From Leucobacter celer subsp. astrifaciens (GTDB lineage Bacteria; Actinomycetota; Actinomycetes; Actinomycetales; Microbacteriaceae): 64,000 nt of DNA. Position numbers and translations under genes: made by a program. This document shows positions 39,367 through 48,024 of this stretch, piece by piece; position 1 is the stretch's first letter; each line of letters opens with the position of its first letter. Location of the stretch: assembly GCF_001273835.1 (NCBI RefSeq), contig NZ_JHEI01000150.1:62001-126000 (forward strand), read 5' to 3'. The notes beneath the pieces were generated by a model. That model was not told where the DNA came from. It saw only the letters and a program-made list of their open reading frames with translations, and searched no databases.

Positions 39367-40638
39367 TTATTGCTGAGAGCCGCCCTCGTCAGATCCTGGT
39401 GCGTCTTTCTGTGAGTGCGGTAGCCACTCCGTGACTCGCTGCGAGAGTCCTTCTCCGGCTGCCTTCGCGTTCGCGAACGCCTCGGCGCTGAAACGGACGG
39501 TCGCGGTGGCGCCCGCCTCGGCGACATGCGCGACCATGTCCCTCGCATCCCCGACGGCTTCGCCCCACCGTTTCGCCTCCAGTGTCGCGCGTTCCTGCTG
39601 GATGCCAAGTCGCTCGTTGAAGTTCGCGACATTCGCACCGACCTCGTTGCCGGAATACACGACGGCTTTCGCCTTGACCGGGTGCACCAGCACTTGTGTG
39701 TTCGCGATAACCGCGGCCGCATCCATCCTCTCCAACAGGCGTTGCGTCGTGGTGGCGATGAGATCGCGCCGTCGCGCTCGCCCTGCGCGGATAGCCCCGC
39801 GGTGGCGGTCGAGATCGTCGGGGGAAGAATCCAGGACACGATCGAGTTCCAGGACGGCGAGACCGTCTTGGAGTTGGAAGCAGCGCGCCAGTACCGCGAG
39901 CCATTCCTCGACGTCCTTCTCGGCGTCCGCTGTGAGCTTGGCGAGGTCGCCGACCTTACGCTTCTTCTCCAGCTTCTCCGCCAAGGCGTCGAGGCGGCGC
40001 AGTGCGTAGGACTGGGTGGTGGCGATCGTCTGCGCGGCGCCGTGCAGGCTCGACCAGGTCACCTCGGAGACGCGGCCGACATGCTCGCGCTTGAGTATCG
40101 CATCGTCGATCACCAGGCCGACGCCAATCATCTCGGCCAGCGCGGCGTCCTTCTGGGTACGGAGCACGTCATCGACCTTCTCGTCGATGGCCTTGAGGTA
40201 CTGCGTGATTTCTTCCATCGTCTGCTGCATAGCCAGCTGCGCCATGATCCCCGCAGCGCCCGCGAGCATCGCTGGGTTCGTCAGCATCGAGCCGACAGAC
40301 CCCGGCTTCACGAACTCCAGAATCTTCGTGACCTTGCCCTTGCTCGTGGTGGCGATGGCCCGGCTGACGCCATCTGTCGAGCCCTTCATAGCCTTACCGA
40401 GCTTGAGCGCTTTCGCCGATTCTTCGGTCAGCTTCACCCAGCGCCCCGAGTTCGCAGCAATCTGAGAGCCTGCCTGCGCCACACTGGAGCTTGCATTCAG
40501 GGCAGAGCCAAGGGGCGGGCGGAGCGCGATCTCCTTCGAGGGCACGCCTGCAATGGAGAGGAAGAGTTCGACCTCGCGAGGGTCGCCGAAGATAGCGACG
40601 CCGTCGCCGTCGCTGAACAGCTCGATCTCGTTGCTCAC
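39367..40638 (-). CDS. unknown 423-aa protein with a central hydrophobic segment
   Basis: I do not recognise a family. Acidic N-terminus (MSNEIELFSDGDGVAIFGDPREVELFLSIAGVPS), then helical Ala/Ser-rich sequence, a hydrophobic patch with small residues (MLTNPAMLAGAAGIMAQLAM, about 120-140), then long amphipathic helices with heptads (YLKAIDEKVDDVLRTQKDAALAEMIGVGL, LDALAEKLEKKRKVGDLAKLTADAEKDVEEWLAVL) to the end. No Cys-rich, nuclease or ATPase motif. The layout (soluble N-terminus, short insertion-like segment, coiled coils) recalls membrane-acting effectors, but this is speculation. The gene stands alone on the minus strand in the cargo region, between two AbiE-type loci. Confidence 0.72.
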   Translation of the reverse strand: MSNEIELFSDGDGVAIFGDPREVELFLSIAGVPSKEIALRPPLGSALNASSSVAQAGSQIAANSGRWVKLTEESAKALKLGKAMKGSTDGVSRAIATTSKGKVTKILEFVKPGSVGSMLTNPAMLAGAAGIMAQLAMQQTMEEITQYLKAIDEKVDDVLRTQKDAALAEMIGVGLVIDDAILKREHVGRVSEVTWSSLHGAAQTIATTQSYALRRLDALAEKLEKKRKVGDLAKLTADAEKDVEEWLAVLARCFQLQDGLAVLELDRVLDSSPDDLDRHRGAIRAGRARRRDLIATTTQRLLERMDAAAVIANTQVLVHPVKAKAVVYSGNEVGANVANFNERLGIQQERATLEAKRWGEAVGDARDMVAHVAEAGATATVRFSAEAFANAKAAGEGLSQRVTEWLPHSQKDAPGSDEGGSQQ

Positions 40639-40687
40639 GTTGCCTCTCTCTGAGGCGGTGTCGCCTCATAAGAACCACGGTAGGGGC

Positions 40688-41272
40688 TCACAGCAGAACC
40701 TCCAAGGCCTGCTGGATCGCGGGGCGCGCCTTCGGGAAGTCCTCGGCCATCGTGAGCAGCGAACCGGGGCTGTTGCCGCACCCACGCAACCACTGCTTGA
40801 GCGCACCGAGGGCGAGGTCGCTACCCCACGCGTGACGCAGGCGGAACAGATCGATAAGGGTCCGCTCGGCGGAGTAGAGGCCGATGAACGATCCGTCCGG
40901 CAGCGCACGCTCAGTGCGCCCGATGCTGAACGTGTCCGCGTCGAAGCGATGCCAGGCGATGGGTGCATGGTGCACGGTGACCGGTTGCGTGCCGCGGGGG
41001 ATGGCAATATCGCTCCGAGCGGGAATCTCATCGGTCAGCTCGTGCAACGACAGCGCCGTCAGGAGACACAGCGTCGCGTCGGGTCTCTTGGCGGCGATGG
41101 CGATCCACGCTGCCGTTGTGTCGTCCGCGAGCCCTGATCGGAGGAAGAGTCCAGGGGCGATGCGCTCGAACTCGCCGGACTCGATCAATCGGTCGAGGCC
41201 ATACCGAGTGAGACCCTGTGGGCCCAGATCGTTGTAGCTCAGCAGATCGGGCAGCGTCGCGATATCCATCAT
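40688..41272 (-). CDS. orphan AbiEi-like antitoxin-domain protein
   Basis: 194 aa. ATG 41272 preceded by GGAGGTG on the minus strand. N-terminal HTH (LLSYNDLGPQGLTRYGLDRLIESGEFERIAPGLFLRS), then TTAAWIAIAAKRPDATLCLLTALSLHELTDEIPARSDIAIPRGT and FIGLYSAERTLIDLFRLRH, the AbiEi transcriptional-regulator pattern. No AbiEii partner is adjacent; downstream on its strand lies only the unknown 423-aa gene. A degraded relative sits at 21235-21405, outside the left att. It may be a stand-alone regulator or the remnant of a second AbiE pair. Confidence 0.83.
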   Translation of the reverse strand: MMDIATLPDLLSYNDLGPQGLTRYGLDRLIESGEFERIAPGLFLRSGLADDTTAAWIAIAAKRPDATLCLLTALSLHELTDEIPARSDIAIPRGTQPVTVHHAPIAWHRFDADTFSIGRTERALPDGSFIGLYSAERTLIDLFRLRHAWGSDLALGALKQWLRGCGNSPGSLLTMAEDFPKARPAIQQALEVLL

Positions 41273-41552
41273 CACCTCCGGCCAGCAGAATCCATTACAG
41301 ACACAGCATACCTGTCGTGATTTCTGTTGAATAGCATTGGTTCGATCGACGTTGTGACACTGGCTGCCGGAGACAGGGACCTCCAATCGGGCGGGTTCTG
41401 GATAAAAACCGCACACAACCGCGGTAAGTGTGATCGGATTGTATCCATGAATGATCAGATGAGAACACTGGGGGCCGTCGTTCGGATCGAACGATGAGTC
41501 ACGCTGCTTGCATCGGGATTCACGATGCACTCTTCGAAGAAGTACCACCGCA

Positions 41553-41735
41553 ATGACGAGCGAACCCATCTGCCAGTGCCGAGTCGAGAGCTGCCATTGC
41601 GACGGCATCGCCGATCTTGCCGAGCACGGCCTCAACCGATGCGCCTGCTGCCTCGCCGGCTGCCCTGACGTTCATGACGAGCCTTCCCGTGGGGGCCGGA
41701 ACGGGGTCCTAAACCCCGCTGCGGGGTCCGAATGA
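41553..41735 (+). CDS. possible small cysteine-rich protein
   Basis: 60 codons from ATG 41553. The first 40 residues (TSEPICQCRVESCHCDGIADLAEHGLNRCACCLAGCPDV) carry eight Cys and two His, arranged like a small metal-binding or disulfide-rich protein. The ribosome site is weak and the last part runs into the G-run repeat, so it may be chance. No relatives come to mind. Confidence 0.3.
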   Translation: MTSEPICQCRVESCHCDGIADLAEHGLNRCACCLAGCPDVHDEPSRGGRNGVLNPAAGSE

Positions 41736-41838
41736 GGTCGTATCAACCCGCCATAACCCGTAGACTGGTACCGTAAGAACCGCATGAATACGCGGATCGA
41801 GAAGGTTTGCACGGAGCATCCCGGAGAGCCAGAGCCCC

Positions 41839-41863
41839 TCAGTTGTTCTTGGTTCGAGTCCAG
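41839..41863 (+). repeat. right attachment-site repeat (attR)
   Basis: Exact copy of the 25-bp core at 21458-21482, containing the T-loop-like GGTTCGAGTCC. Here the following bases (CGTTCAAC) do not continue the T stem or acceptor pairing, so this end lacks the tRNA-like extension found at the left. Confidence 0.75.
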
Positions 41864-41995
41864 CGTTCAACGGCATGACGCGTTTTGCTTTGGGCTCGCT
41901 AGTACAAGCATGACCGACGAGCGCTCGCGTCTCTTCTCGCACTGTCTTGCGTTCTCTTCACAGCCCTCCACGCCACTGGTCCGCACCATAATGGA

Positions 41996-42916
41996 GTGAT
42001 GACCCGCGCGCGCCTGATCCTCGATGAGCTCGTGCGCGTGGCCGAAGAGGACAGGTTCGCCGCGCACGGCATCCACGTGAGCATCGGCGACCAGGGAGTA
42101 TCGCACCTCTGGAGCGCCGATGTGCGTCGCGACATCCACTCGGTGTCGAAGGGCGTCTGCGTGCTCGCCGCCGGGATCGCCTCGGACGAGGGCGTGTTCG
42201 ACATCGACGCCCCGGTGGGGGAGTACCTGCCGGACATCACGCTCGGTGAAGGGGTGGAGGCCGTCACGGTGCGGCACCTGCTCGCCATGACGAGCGGGAT
42301 CGATCTGCCGTGGTCGCCGACCATGATGACGGATTGGCCCGATCTCGCGCGCGAACTCCTCGGGCGCTCCTCGCAGGGTAGGGTCTTCCAGTACTCCAAC
42401 GCGAGTGCGTACACCGCCATGCGGGCACTCGCCGCGGTGGTCGGCGACGTGCCCGAGTGGCTCGCCCCGCGGCTGTTCCAGCCGTTGGGCATCGACGCGC
42501 CGGTCTGGGAGCGCTGCCCGAACGGGTGGATCGTCGCCGGAGGCGGGCTGCACTTGCGCCTCGAGGAGCTGGCGAGGATCGGGCGCCTCATCCGCGACGA
42601 CGGCATCTGGCAGGGGCATCGCCTCGTCTCGTCGCAGTGGACGCAGGCGATGCACGCGGACTGGTCCGAGCACGACGCGGAGCCGGCATACCGGCGCTAT
42701 GCGCTCGCGGGCTGGGACGGTCCCGGGCGGGCCTGGCGTCTGCACGGCGCCTACGGCCAGCTGCTGATCTTCCTCGGCGACGCTGTCGTCACGGTCGCCG
42801 CCGACGATCACGCGGGAGCGGACCGCATGGCTGAGCGGATCGCGGAGGCTCTCGAGACCCTCGAGACCTTGGACACCCCGGAAGCTCGGGCGACCCTGGA
42901 GCCGCGGGCGTGGTGA
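41996..42916 (+). CDS. serine hydrolase of the class C beta-lactamase-like family
   Basis: 306 aa. The catalytic S-x-x-K is SVSK (HSVSKGVCVLAAG), and the Y-x-N motif is YSN (VFQYSNASAYTAMRAL), with RHLLAMTSGIDLPW typical of EstB/AmpC-type esterases. No signal peptide is seen, so it is probably cytoplasmic, which favours an esterase or peptidase role over resistance. Start GTG 41996 or ATG 41999; both sit very close to GGAG. It is the first gene beyond the element and overlaps the AraC gene by 7 nt. Confidence 0.85.
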   Translation: MMTRARLILDELVRVAEEDRFAAHGIHVSIGDQGVSHLWSADVRRDIHSVSKGVCVLAAGIASDEGVFDIDAPVGEYLPDITLGEGVEAVTVRHLLAMTSGIDLPWSPTMMTDWPDLARELLGRSSQGRVFQYSNASAYTAMRALAAVVGDVPEWLAPRLFQPLGIDAPVWERCPNGWIVAGGGLHLRLEELARIGRLIRDDGIWQGHRLVSSQWTQAMHADWSEHDAEPAYRRYALAGWDGPGRAWRLHGAYGQLLIFLGDAVVTVAADDHAGADRMAERIAEALETLETLDTPEARATLEPRAW

Positions 42917-43743
42917 CCTCGCCGCGCGGTTCCTGGGCGCGTGAACCTCGCACGGTGGTCCTGAACAAGGTCGACTCGCCGACGAGCGTGCCGGATCCGT
43001 TCGCGATCGTGGTGGAGAGCGCCTTCGTCTCGGTGCCGCTGGAGTTCGAACCTCATGCGCACCCGCTGCACGAGTTGGTCTGGATGCGCGGCGGCACGAT
43101 GACCGTTCGGCTCGCGGACAGCGTGATCACCGTGCCCGAAGGTCAGGGCCTGTGGATCCCCGCGGGCACGCTGCACTCGGGCCGCACGACGGCCCGCGCC
43201 TCGCTGTTCGACGCGCTATTCGATCCTGAGCGCTCCCCGGTCGCCTTTGCGGAAGCAATCGCAGTAGACGTGACGCCGGTGGTGGCGGCGCTGCTGACCC
43301 ACCTGGAGCGGGCTGATCTCACCGAGGCCGCGCGGGTGCGGGCCGAGGCGGTGGTCTTCGACGTGCTCGAACCGGCCGGCCGGCAGCTGGCGCTGCGCGT
43401 GCCGCACGCGGAGCGCATCGGGCCGATCGTCGACGCCCTGGTGCAGGATCCGACGGACGACCGTTCGCTGCGGGAGTGGGCACAAGCCGTCGGCGCCAGT
43501 GAGCGCACGATCGCGCGGCAGTTCCGCACGCACACAGGGCTGTCGTTTCTGCAGTGGCGGCAGTCGCTCCGCGTGCATCACGCGCTGACGCTCCTGGGGG
43601 AGGGCCTGGCCGTGCAGGAGGTCTCCGAGCAATTGGGGTACTCGCAGGCGAGCACCTTCATCGCGTCGTTCAAGCGAGTGATGGGCCTCACGCCCGGTGC
43701 GTACACCCCACAGATGGCTGAAACGCTATATCGGGTGTCGTGA
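42910..43743 (+). CDS. AraC-family regulator with cupin sensor domain
   Basis: 277 aa. N-terminal cupin (FEPHAHPLHELVWMRGGTMTVRLADSVITVPEGQGLWIPAGTLHSGRT) and C-terminal AraC domain with both HTHs (SLREWAQAVGASERTIARQFRTHTGLSFLQWRQSLR, VQEVSEQLGYSQASTFIASFKRVMGLTPGAY). GTG 42910 overlaps the hydrolase stop. Because it directly precedes a siderophore uptake operon, regulation of iron uptake in response to a ligand is plausible. Confidence 0.88.
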   Translation: MVTSPRGSWAREPRTVVLNKVDSPTSVPDPFAIVVESAFVSVPLEFEPHAHPLHELVWMRGGTMTVRLADSVITVPEGQGLWIPAGTLHSGRTTARASLFDALFDPERSPVAFAEAIAVDVTPVVAALLTHLERADLTEAARVRAEAVVFDVLEPAGRQLALRVPHAERIGPIVDALVQDPTDDRSLREWAQAVGASERTIARQFRTHTGLSFLQWRQSLRVHHALTLLGEGLAVQEVSEQLGYSQASTFIASFKRVMGLTPGAYTPQMAETLYRVS

Positions 43744-43784
43744 AGGCTCGATTGCAGACGTAGATCCGCGTCAGTAGCATCGAT

Positions 43785-43806
43785 GAGGTAAGGCAACCCT
43801 CACCTC
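43785..43806. promoter_or_regulatory. IdeR/DtxR-type iron box
   Basis: GAGGTAAGG-CAAC-CCTCACCTC: 9-bp arms with one mismatch around a 4-bp centre, close to the actinobacterial iron-box consensus (TTAGGTTAGGCTAACCTAA). It lies 80-100 bp upstream of the siderophore ATPase gene. Iron-loaded IdeR/DtxR binding here would repress the importer. Confidence 0.75.
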
Positions 43807-43885
43807 ACTCCATCGCGATCATCCGTGGAAGTGGCGCCGCACGGGGGTGGTGCCCGCCTCTTCTTCCACCGCAGGAGCCATCGTG

Positions 43886-44791
43886 ATGAACGCTGTACTT
43901 CCGTCTGCCGAGCCGCCTCGGCCGACGGGTTCGCAGAGCACGATCGGACCGGGCGCCTCATCGCTGCGCGGCACGGACCTGAGCCTCGGTTTCCGCGATC
44001 GGACGGTGGTCGACGGCGCCTCCATCGCGTTCCGGCCTGGGCGGGTCACGGCGCTGGTGGGGCCGAACGGCTCGGGCAAGTCCACGCTCCTGCGAAGCCT
44101 GGCCAGACTGCACCCGGTCGCCGCCGGCAGCGTCGTCCTCAGCCGGGCTGCCGACGCCGGGGAGCTCTCGATCCACGCGCTGCACCCGCGCGAGTTCGCG
44201 CGCGAGGTGACCCTGTTCACCCAGTCGCGCACGGCGCCGCAGGGGCTCAGCGTGCGGGAGGTCGTGTCGTTCGGGCGCCACCCCTACCGTCGCCGGTTCG
44301 CCGGTTTGAGCGACGAGGATCGCGCCGCGATCGAGGGCGCGATGGCGTCCACAGGCGTGGTCGCGATGGCCGATCGAGCCGCGGGGGAGCTCTCAGGTGG
44401 CGAACTCCAGCGGGTGTGGCTGGCGGCCTGCCTGGCGCAGCAGACCGGCGTCGTGCTCCTCGACGAACCCACCAATCATCTTGATCTGCGCTATCAAGTG
44501 GAGACCCTCGATCTGATCCGGGATCTCGTCGACGACCACGGCGTCGCGGTGGGGGTGGTGCTGCACGATCTGGATCAGGCCGCCCGCGTCGCCGACGAGC
44601 TGCTGCTCATGCGGGCCGGGCGCATCGTCGCGAAGGGCGCTCCCGCCGACGTTCTCACTGCGGAGAACATCCATCACGCCTATGAGATCCACGTCGACGT
44701 GAACCTCGACGAGCGCAGCGGGCGCCTGCGGATCGACCCGGTCGGACGCCATGCTCCGCGCCCGCACGCAGCTGCCCCATCCGTTCCCTGA
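43886..44791 (+). CDS. iron/siderophore ABC transporter ATP-binding protein (FecE/FepC-like)
   Basis: 301 aa ATPase. Walker A GPNGSGKST, Q-loop FTQSRTAPQGLSVREVVSFGRHPY (the GRHPY block is typical of FepC/FecE), signature LSGGELQRVWLAACLAQQ, Walker B VVLLDEPTNHLDLRYQ, and H-loop VVLHDLDQAARVAD. ATG 43886 follows CAGGAG. Unusually the ATPase comes first, then the binding protein, then the fused permease. The downstream gene begins 28 nt later. Confidence 0.9.
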   Translation: MNAVLPSAEPPRPTGSQSTIGPGASSLRGTDLSLGFRDRTVVDGASIAFRPGRVTALVGPNGSGKSTLLRSLARLHPVAAGSVVLSRAADAGELSIHALHPREFAREVTLFTQSRTAPQGLSVREVVSFGRHPYRRRFAGLSDEDRAAIEGAMASTGVVAMADRAAGELSGGELQRVWLAACLAQQTGVVLLDEPTNHLDLRYQVETLDLIRDLVDDHGVAVGVVLHDLDQAARVADELLLMRAGRIVAKGAPADVLTAENIHHAYEIHVDVNLDERSGRLRIDPVGRHAPRPHAAAPSVP

Positions 44792-44819
44792 CCACCGACC
44801 GTTCTTGAGAGGACAACAT

Positions 44820-45878
44820 ATGATCCACCCCCATCGCCTCGCGGCCGTCGCCGTCGTCGGTATCACTGCATTCGCGCTCACCGCCTGCGGAACCACCGAG
44901 GTCGGCGCCGCCGAAGAGGTCTCCGACAGTGCCGCTATCTCGGCGAGCTGCGCCGAGGACACCACCGTGACCGCCACAGGCCCGGTGTCGGTGACCGATA
45001 GCCACGGCCGATCGCTCGAGCTGGACGAGCCCGCTAAGCGGGTCGTCGTGCTCGAGTGGCAGCAGACCGAGGATCTGCTGACGCTGTGCGTCGCCCCAGT
45101 CGGTGCAGCCTCCATCGACGGATTCGCCACCTACGTCAGCGCGGAGACGCTGCCGGAATCGGTGGTCAACGTGGGCGAGCGCGGCGAGCCCGACCTCGAC
45201 GCCATCTACGCCGCCGATCCTGACCTCATCATCATCGAGGCGAACAGCCCGGACGATGAGCTGCTCACCAAGCTCGAGGCGGGCGACGTGCCCGTGCTCG
45301 CCACCGTCGGCACCGACACGAGCGGCCAGATCGAGAACATGCAGGAGGTCTTCTCGCTCATCGCCGAGGCCACCGGACGTACCGAGCGCGCCGAGCAGGT
45401 GCTCGCCGAGTTCGACACCCACCTTGCAACCGCCAAGGAAGAGGTGGCCTCCGCGCAGCTGCCCACCACCGACTTCGTCTTCTTCGACGGCTGGATCGAG
45501 TCGGGCAACGTCGTCATCCGACCCTACGGCCAGGGTGCGCTGTTCACCGAGCTCGGCGAGCAGCTCGGGCTGACGGGCGCGTGGAGCGACGAGGTCAACG
45601 CGTCCTACGGCAGTGGTGGGGTCGATCCGGCCTACGGGCTCGCTCAGACCGACATCGAAGGACTGACGGGCGTCGGCGAGGCGAACCTCATCTTCGCGAA
45701 CGACGGAACGCCCGAAAGCTACGTCACCGAACTCGAGAAGAGCCCGATCTGGAACGCGCTCCCCGCGGTCAAGGAAGGGCGTTCCTTCGAGTTCCCTCCC
45801 GGCATCTGGGGTGCCGGCGGTCCGCGTTCCAACCAGCAGGCGATCGACGCCTTCGTCGACGTCATCACCGGGAAGTGA
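44820..45878 (+). CDS. iron/siderophore ABC transporter substrate-binding lipoprotein
   Basis: 352 aa. Signal peptide with lipobox ALTAC (Cys 23), acidic linker, then the class III binding-protein fold: VSVTDSHGRSLELDEPAKRVVVLEWQQTEDLLTL, DLDAIYAADPDLIIIEANSPDD, VFSLIAEATGRTERAEQVLAEF, and the end FPPGIWGAGGPRSNQQAIDAFVDVI. It resembles FecB/FhuD-type binders of ferric siderophores; a Fe(III)-dicitrate-like or hydroxamate ligand cannot be told apart here. ATG 44820 follows GAGAGGA. The stop overlaps the permease GTG by 4 nt. Confidence 0.9.
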   Translation: MIHPHRLAAVAVVGITAFALTACGTTEVGAAEEVSDSAAISASCAEDTTVTATGPVSVTDSHGRSLELDEPAKRVVVLEWQQTEDLLTLCVAPVGAASIDGFATYVSAETLPESVVNVGERGEPDLDAIYAADPDLIIIEANSPDDELLTKLEAGDVPVLATVGTDTSGQIENMQEVFSLIAEATGRTERAEQVLAEFDTHLATAKEEVASAQLPTTDFVFFDGWIESGNVVIRPYGQGALFTELGEQLGLTGAWSDEVNASYGSGGVDPAYGLAQTDIEGLTGVGEANLIFANDGTPESYVTELEKSPIWNALPAVKEGRSFEFPPGIWGAGGPRSNQQAIDAFVDVITGK

Positions 45879-48004
45879 CAGTAGGGGACACGTTTCGCTC
45901 CGCCGGTCGGCCCTCGCCGCAGCGAGGGCCGACCGGCGGAGGCCGCATCCATCGTTCGGGCACGCCGCTCAGCGGGGTGGCAGTGCTCGCCGTGCTCTTG
46001 ATCGCGGTGGGCGCGGTCGGCCTCTGGCATCTCACGCAGGGCACCTCCGGGCTGGGTGCCGCGGAGCTGCTGCGGGCGCTGTCCGGTGATCAGGTGTACG
46101 TGGGAGGGGTCTCGGTCGATGACGTCTTCCTCGGTTCCCGGCTGCCGCGACTGTGCGCGGGGGTCGCCGTTGGTTTTGCGCTCGGCGTCGCCGGCGCGCT
46201 GCTGCAATCTGTCACCCGCAACGCGCTCGCATCGCCGGACACCCTCGCGGTGACAGCGGGCGCCTACTTCGCGCTCACTGTAGTCGCCGCGTTCGGGCTC
46301 TCCGTGCCACTGTGGGCGTCGAGCGGCGTCGCGTTCGCCGGCGGGCTCCTCGCTGCGGCGCTCGTGCTCGGAGTGACCGGTCGCGCCGCGGGAACCGCGA
46401 CCACACGCCTCATTCTCGCCGGCTCCGCGATCTCCATGGCGCTGGGAGCCGGAACGGCGATGCTCCTCATTCTGTTCCGCGAGAACACCACCGGGCTGTT
46501 CGCCTGGGGCAGTGGATCCCTCGCTCAGCTCAATCTCGACGCCTCCATCCGGGCGGCGCCGATGATCGTGGTCGTCCTGACGCTTGCGCTCCTGCTGTCG
46601 CGACGCCTCGACGTGCTCGGCCTCGGCGACGACGCGGCTTCCTCGCTCGGAGTGCCGGTGCGTTCCACGCGCGTGATCGCAGTGCTCTGCGCGGTTCTCC
46701 TCACCAGCACCTCTGTCACGCTCGCCGGGCCGATCGGCTTCGTGGGTCTCGGGGCCCCGGTCCTCGCCCGGCTCCTCGCGCACCGGGTGCCTGCGCTGCG
46801 GCGGCACGCGTTCCTCGTCCCCGCCTCCGGGCTCCTCGGCGCGCTGCTGATCCTGCTCGCCGATGCCATCCTCCGCGCGATCCTCAGCCCGGAGGGGGCG
46901 ACATCGATTCCGACCGGGATCCCCACAGCCCTGCTCGGCGGTGTCATCATCGTGATCCTCGCCATGCGCATGCGTGATGCAGGCACCGCCCGGATGGATT
47001 CAGGCGCGCAGTCGGGGCTCCGCACTCGTCGCCGGTTTGTCACCGTCCTGTTCGCCGCTGTCGTCCTGCTCGTCGTCGCTGTCGTCATCGGGTTGCTCGC
47101 CGGGAACCTCTGGTTGCGCCTGGGTGATCTGGGGCTGTGGGCCCAGGCCGCCGCACCGGACCTCATCGACCGTGCACTCGACGAACGTGCAGCCCGGGTC
47201 ACCGCGGCACTCCTCGCGGGTGCAGCGCTCGCACTCTCCGGGACGATCGTGCAGAGCACCGTGCGCAACCCGCTCGCCGAGCCAGGACTGCTCGGGATCA
47301 CCGCCGGCGCCGGAGTCGGCGCCGTGCTTGTCGTCACCACCGGGTTCGGAGGCGGACGGCCAGCGCTCGTTGTGATGGCGGTGGTTGCCGGGCTCGCGAC
47401 GTTCGCGCTCATCACCCTGCTCGCCTGGCGCGGCGGCCTGCTCCCGGACCGCTTTGTGCTCGTCGGCATCGGCTGCGGCTATGCGCTCACGGCGGTGACC
47501 ACTTTTCTGCTCCTGCGCTCCGACCCCTGGGAGACACCGCGCATCCTCACCTGGCTCTCCGGCACGACGTACGGACGCTCCTTCGGGGATGTGCTCCCGG
47601 TTGCGGTGGTGCTCGTGCTCGCGATCCCGGTGCTCGTCGCGCTCCGACGTCAGCTCGACCTGCTCGCGGTCGACGAGGACACCCCGCGCATCCTCGGCGT
47701 ACGCCTCGAGCGCACTCGGCTCGGCGTCCTCGCCCCTGCCGCGGTGCTCGCCGCCGTCGCCGTCGTCGCCGTCGGCGCGATCGGGTTCGTCGGGCTTGTC
47801 GCGCCGCACCTCGCCCGCACACTCGTCGGGGCTCGCCACGCGCGGGTTCTGCCCGTCGCCATGATCATCGGCGCACTGCTCGTGCTCGTCGCCGATACCC
47901 TGGGCCGCACCCTCATCTCTCCGGCGCAGCTCCCGGCGGGCCTCATGATCGCCCTCGTCGGAGCCCCCTACTTCGTCTGGATCCTGCGCCGCGCCCGTGA
48001 CTGA
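45875..48004 (+). CDS. fused FecCD-family siderophore permease (two permease domains in one chain)
   Basis: 709 aa with about 18-20 hydrophobic segments. Each half is a complete FecCD permease: half one has SRLPRLCAGVAVGFALGVAGALLQSVTRNALASPDTLAV, GWGSG-type loop FAWGSGSLAQL and GPIGFVGLGAPVLARLL. Half two has DERAARVTAALLAGAALALSGTIVQSTVRNPLAEPGLLGI, TWLSGTTYGRSF and GAIGFVGLVAPHLARTL. The halves are joined by a charged linker near residue 365-385 (MRMRDAGTARMDSG). Similar to FhuB, which is also a natural fusion. GTG 45875 gives the GTGA overlap with the binding-protein gene. It pairs with the single ATPase as a homodimer. Confidence 0.9.
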   Translation: MTVGDTFRSAGRPSPQRGPTGGGRIHRSGTPLSGVAVLAVLLIAVGAVGLWHLTQGTSGLGAAELLRALSGDQVYVGGVSVDDVFLGSRLPRLCAGVAVGFALGVAGALLQSVTRNALASPDTLAVTAGAYFALTVVAAFGLSVPLWASSGVAFAGGLLAAALVLGVTGRAAGTATTRLILAGSAISMALGAGTAMLLILFRENTTGLFAWGSGSLAQLNLDASIRAAPMIVVVLTLALLLSRRLDVLGLGDDAASSLGVPVRSTRVIAVLCAVLLTSTSVTLAGPIGFVGLGAPVLARLLAHRVPALRRHAFLVPASGLLGALLILLADAILRAILSPEGATSIPTGIPTALLGGVIIVILAMRMRDAGTARMDSGAQSGLRTRRRFVTVLFAAVVLLVVAVVIGLLAGNLWLRLGDLGLWAQAAAPDLIDRALDERAARVTAALLAGAALALSGTIVQSTVRNPLAEPGLLGITAGAGVGAVLVVTTGFGGGRPALVVMAVVAGLATFALITLLAWRGGLLPDRFVLVGIGCGYALTAVTTFLLLRSDPWETPRILTWLSGTTYGRSFGDVLPVAVVLVLAIPVLVALRRQLDLLAVDEDTPRILGVRLERTRLGVLAPAAVLAAVAVVAVGAIGFVGLVAPHLARTLVGARHARVLPVAMIIGALLVLVADTLGRTLISPAQLPAGLMIALVGAPYFVWILRRARD

Positions 48005-48024
48005 TCGGGGCCCTCCGACTCCGA

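Larger units (their letters stand above)
21458..41863. mobile_element. integrative mobilizable element, about 20.4 kb
   Basis: Bounded by an exact 25-bp direct repeat at 21458-21482 and 41839-41863, with excisionase and tyrosine integrase next to the left copy. Cargo: MobF relaxase, double-HsdM type I R-M operon with three coupled genes, ISL3 relic, AbiE toxin-antitoxin, an unknown 423-aa gene and an orphan AbiEi. No coupling protein or type IV secretion genes are seen, so transfer would need a helper. The boundaries are inferred from the repeat and gene content. Confidence 0.75.
41273..41995. other. 723-bp right-end region of the element
   Basis: Largely non-coding. 41424-41459 resembles 21430-21461 next to the left att. 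A possible small Cys-rich gene is at 41553-41735. A G/C-run hairpin-like stretch (GGGGTCCTAAACCCC and repeats of it) lies at about 41698-41727, and the right att repeat at 41839-41863. The last 130 bp up to the next gene lie outside the element. Confidence 0.5.

Noticed and set aside
41760..41872. Possible complete tRNA gene ending at the right att repeat
   Set aside because: The bases after the core do not pair with the T stem and no acceptor partner is found upstream.
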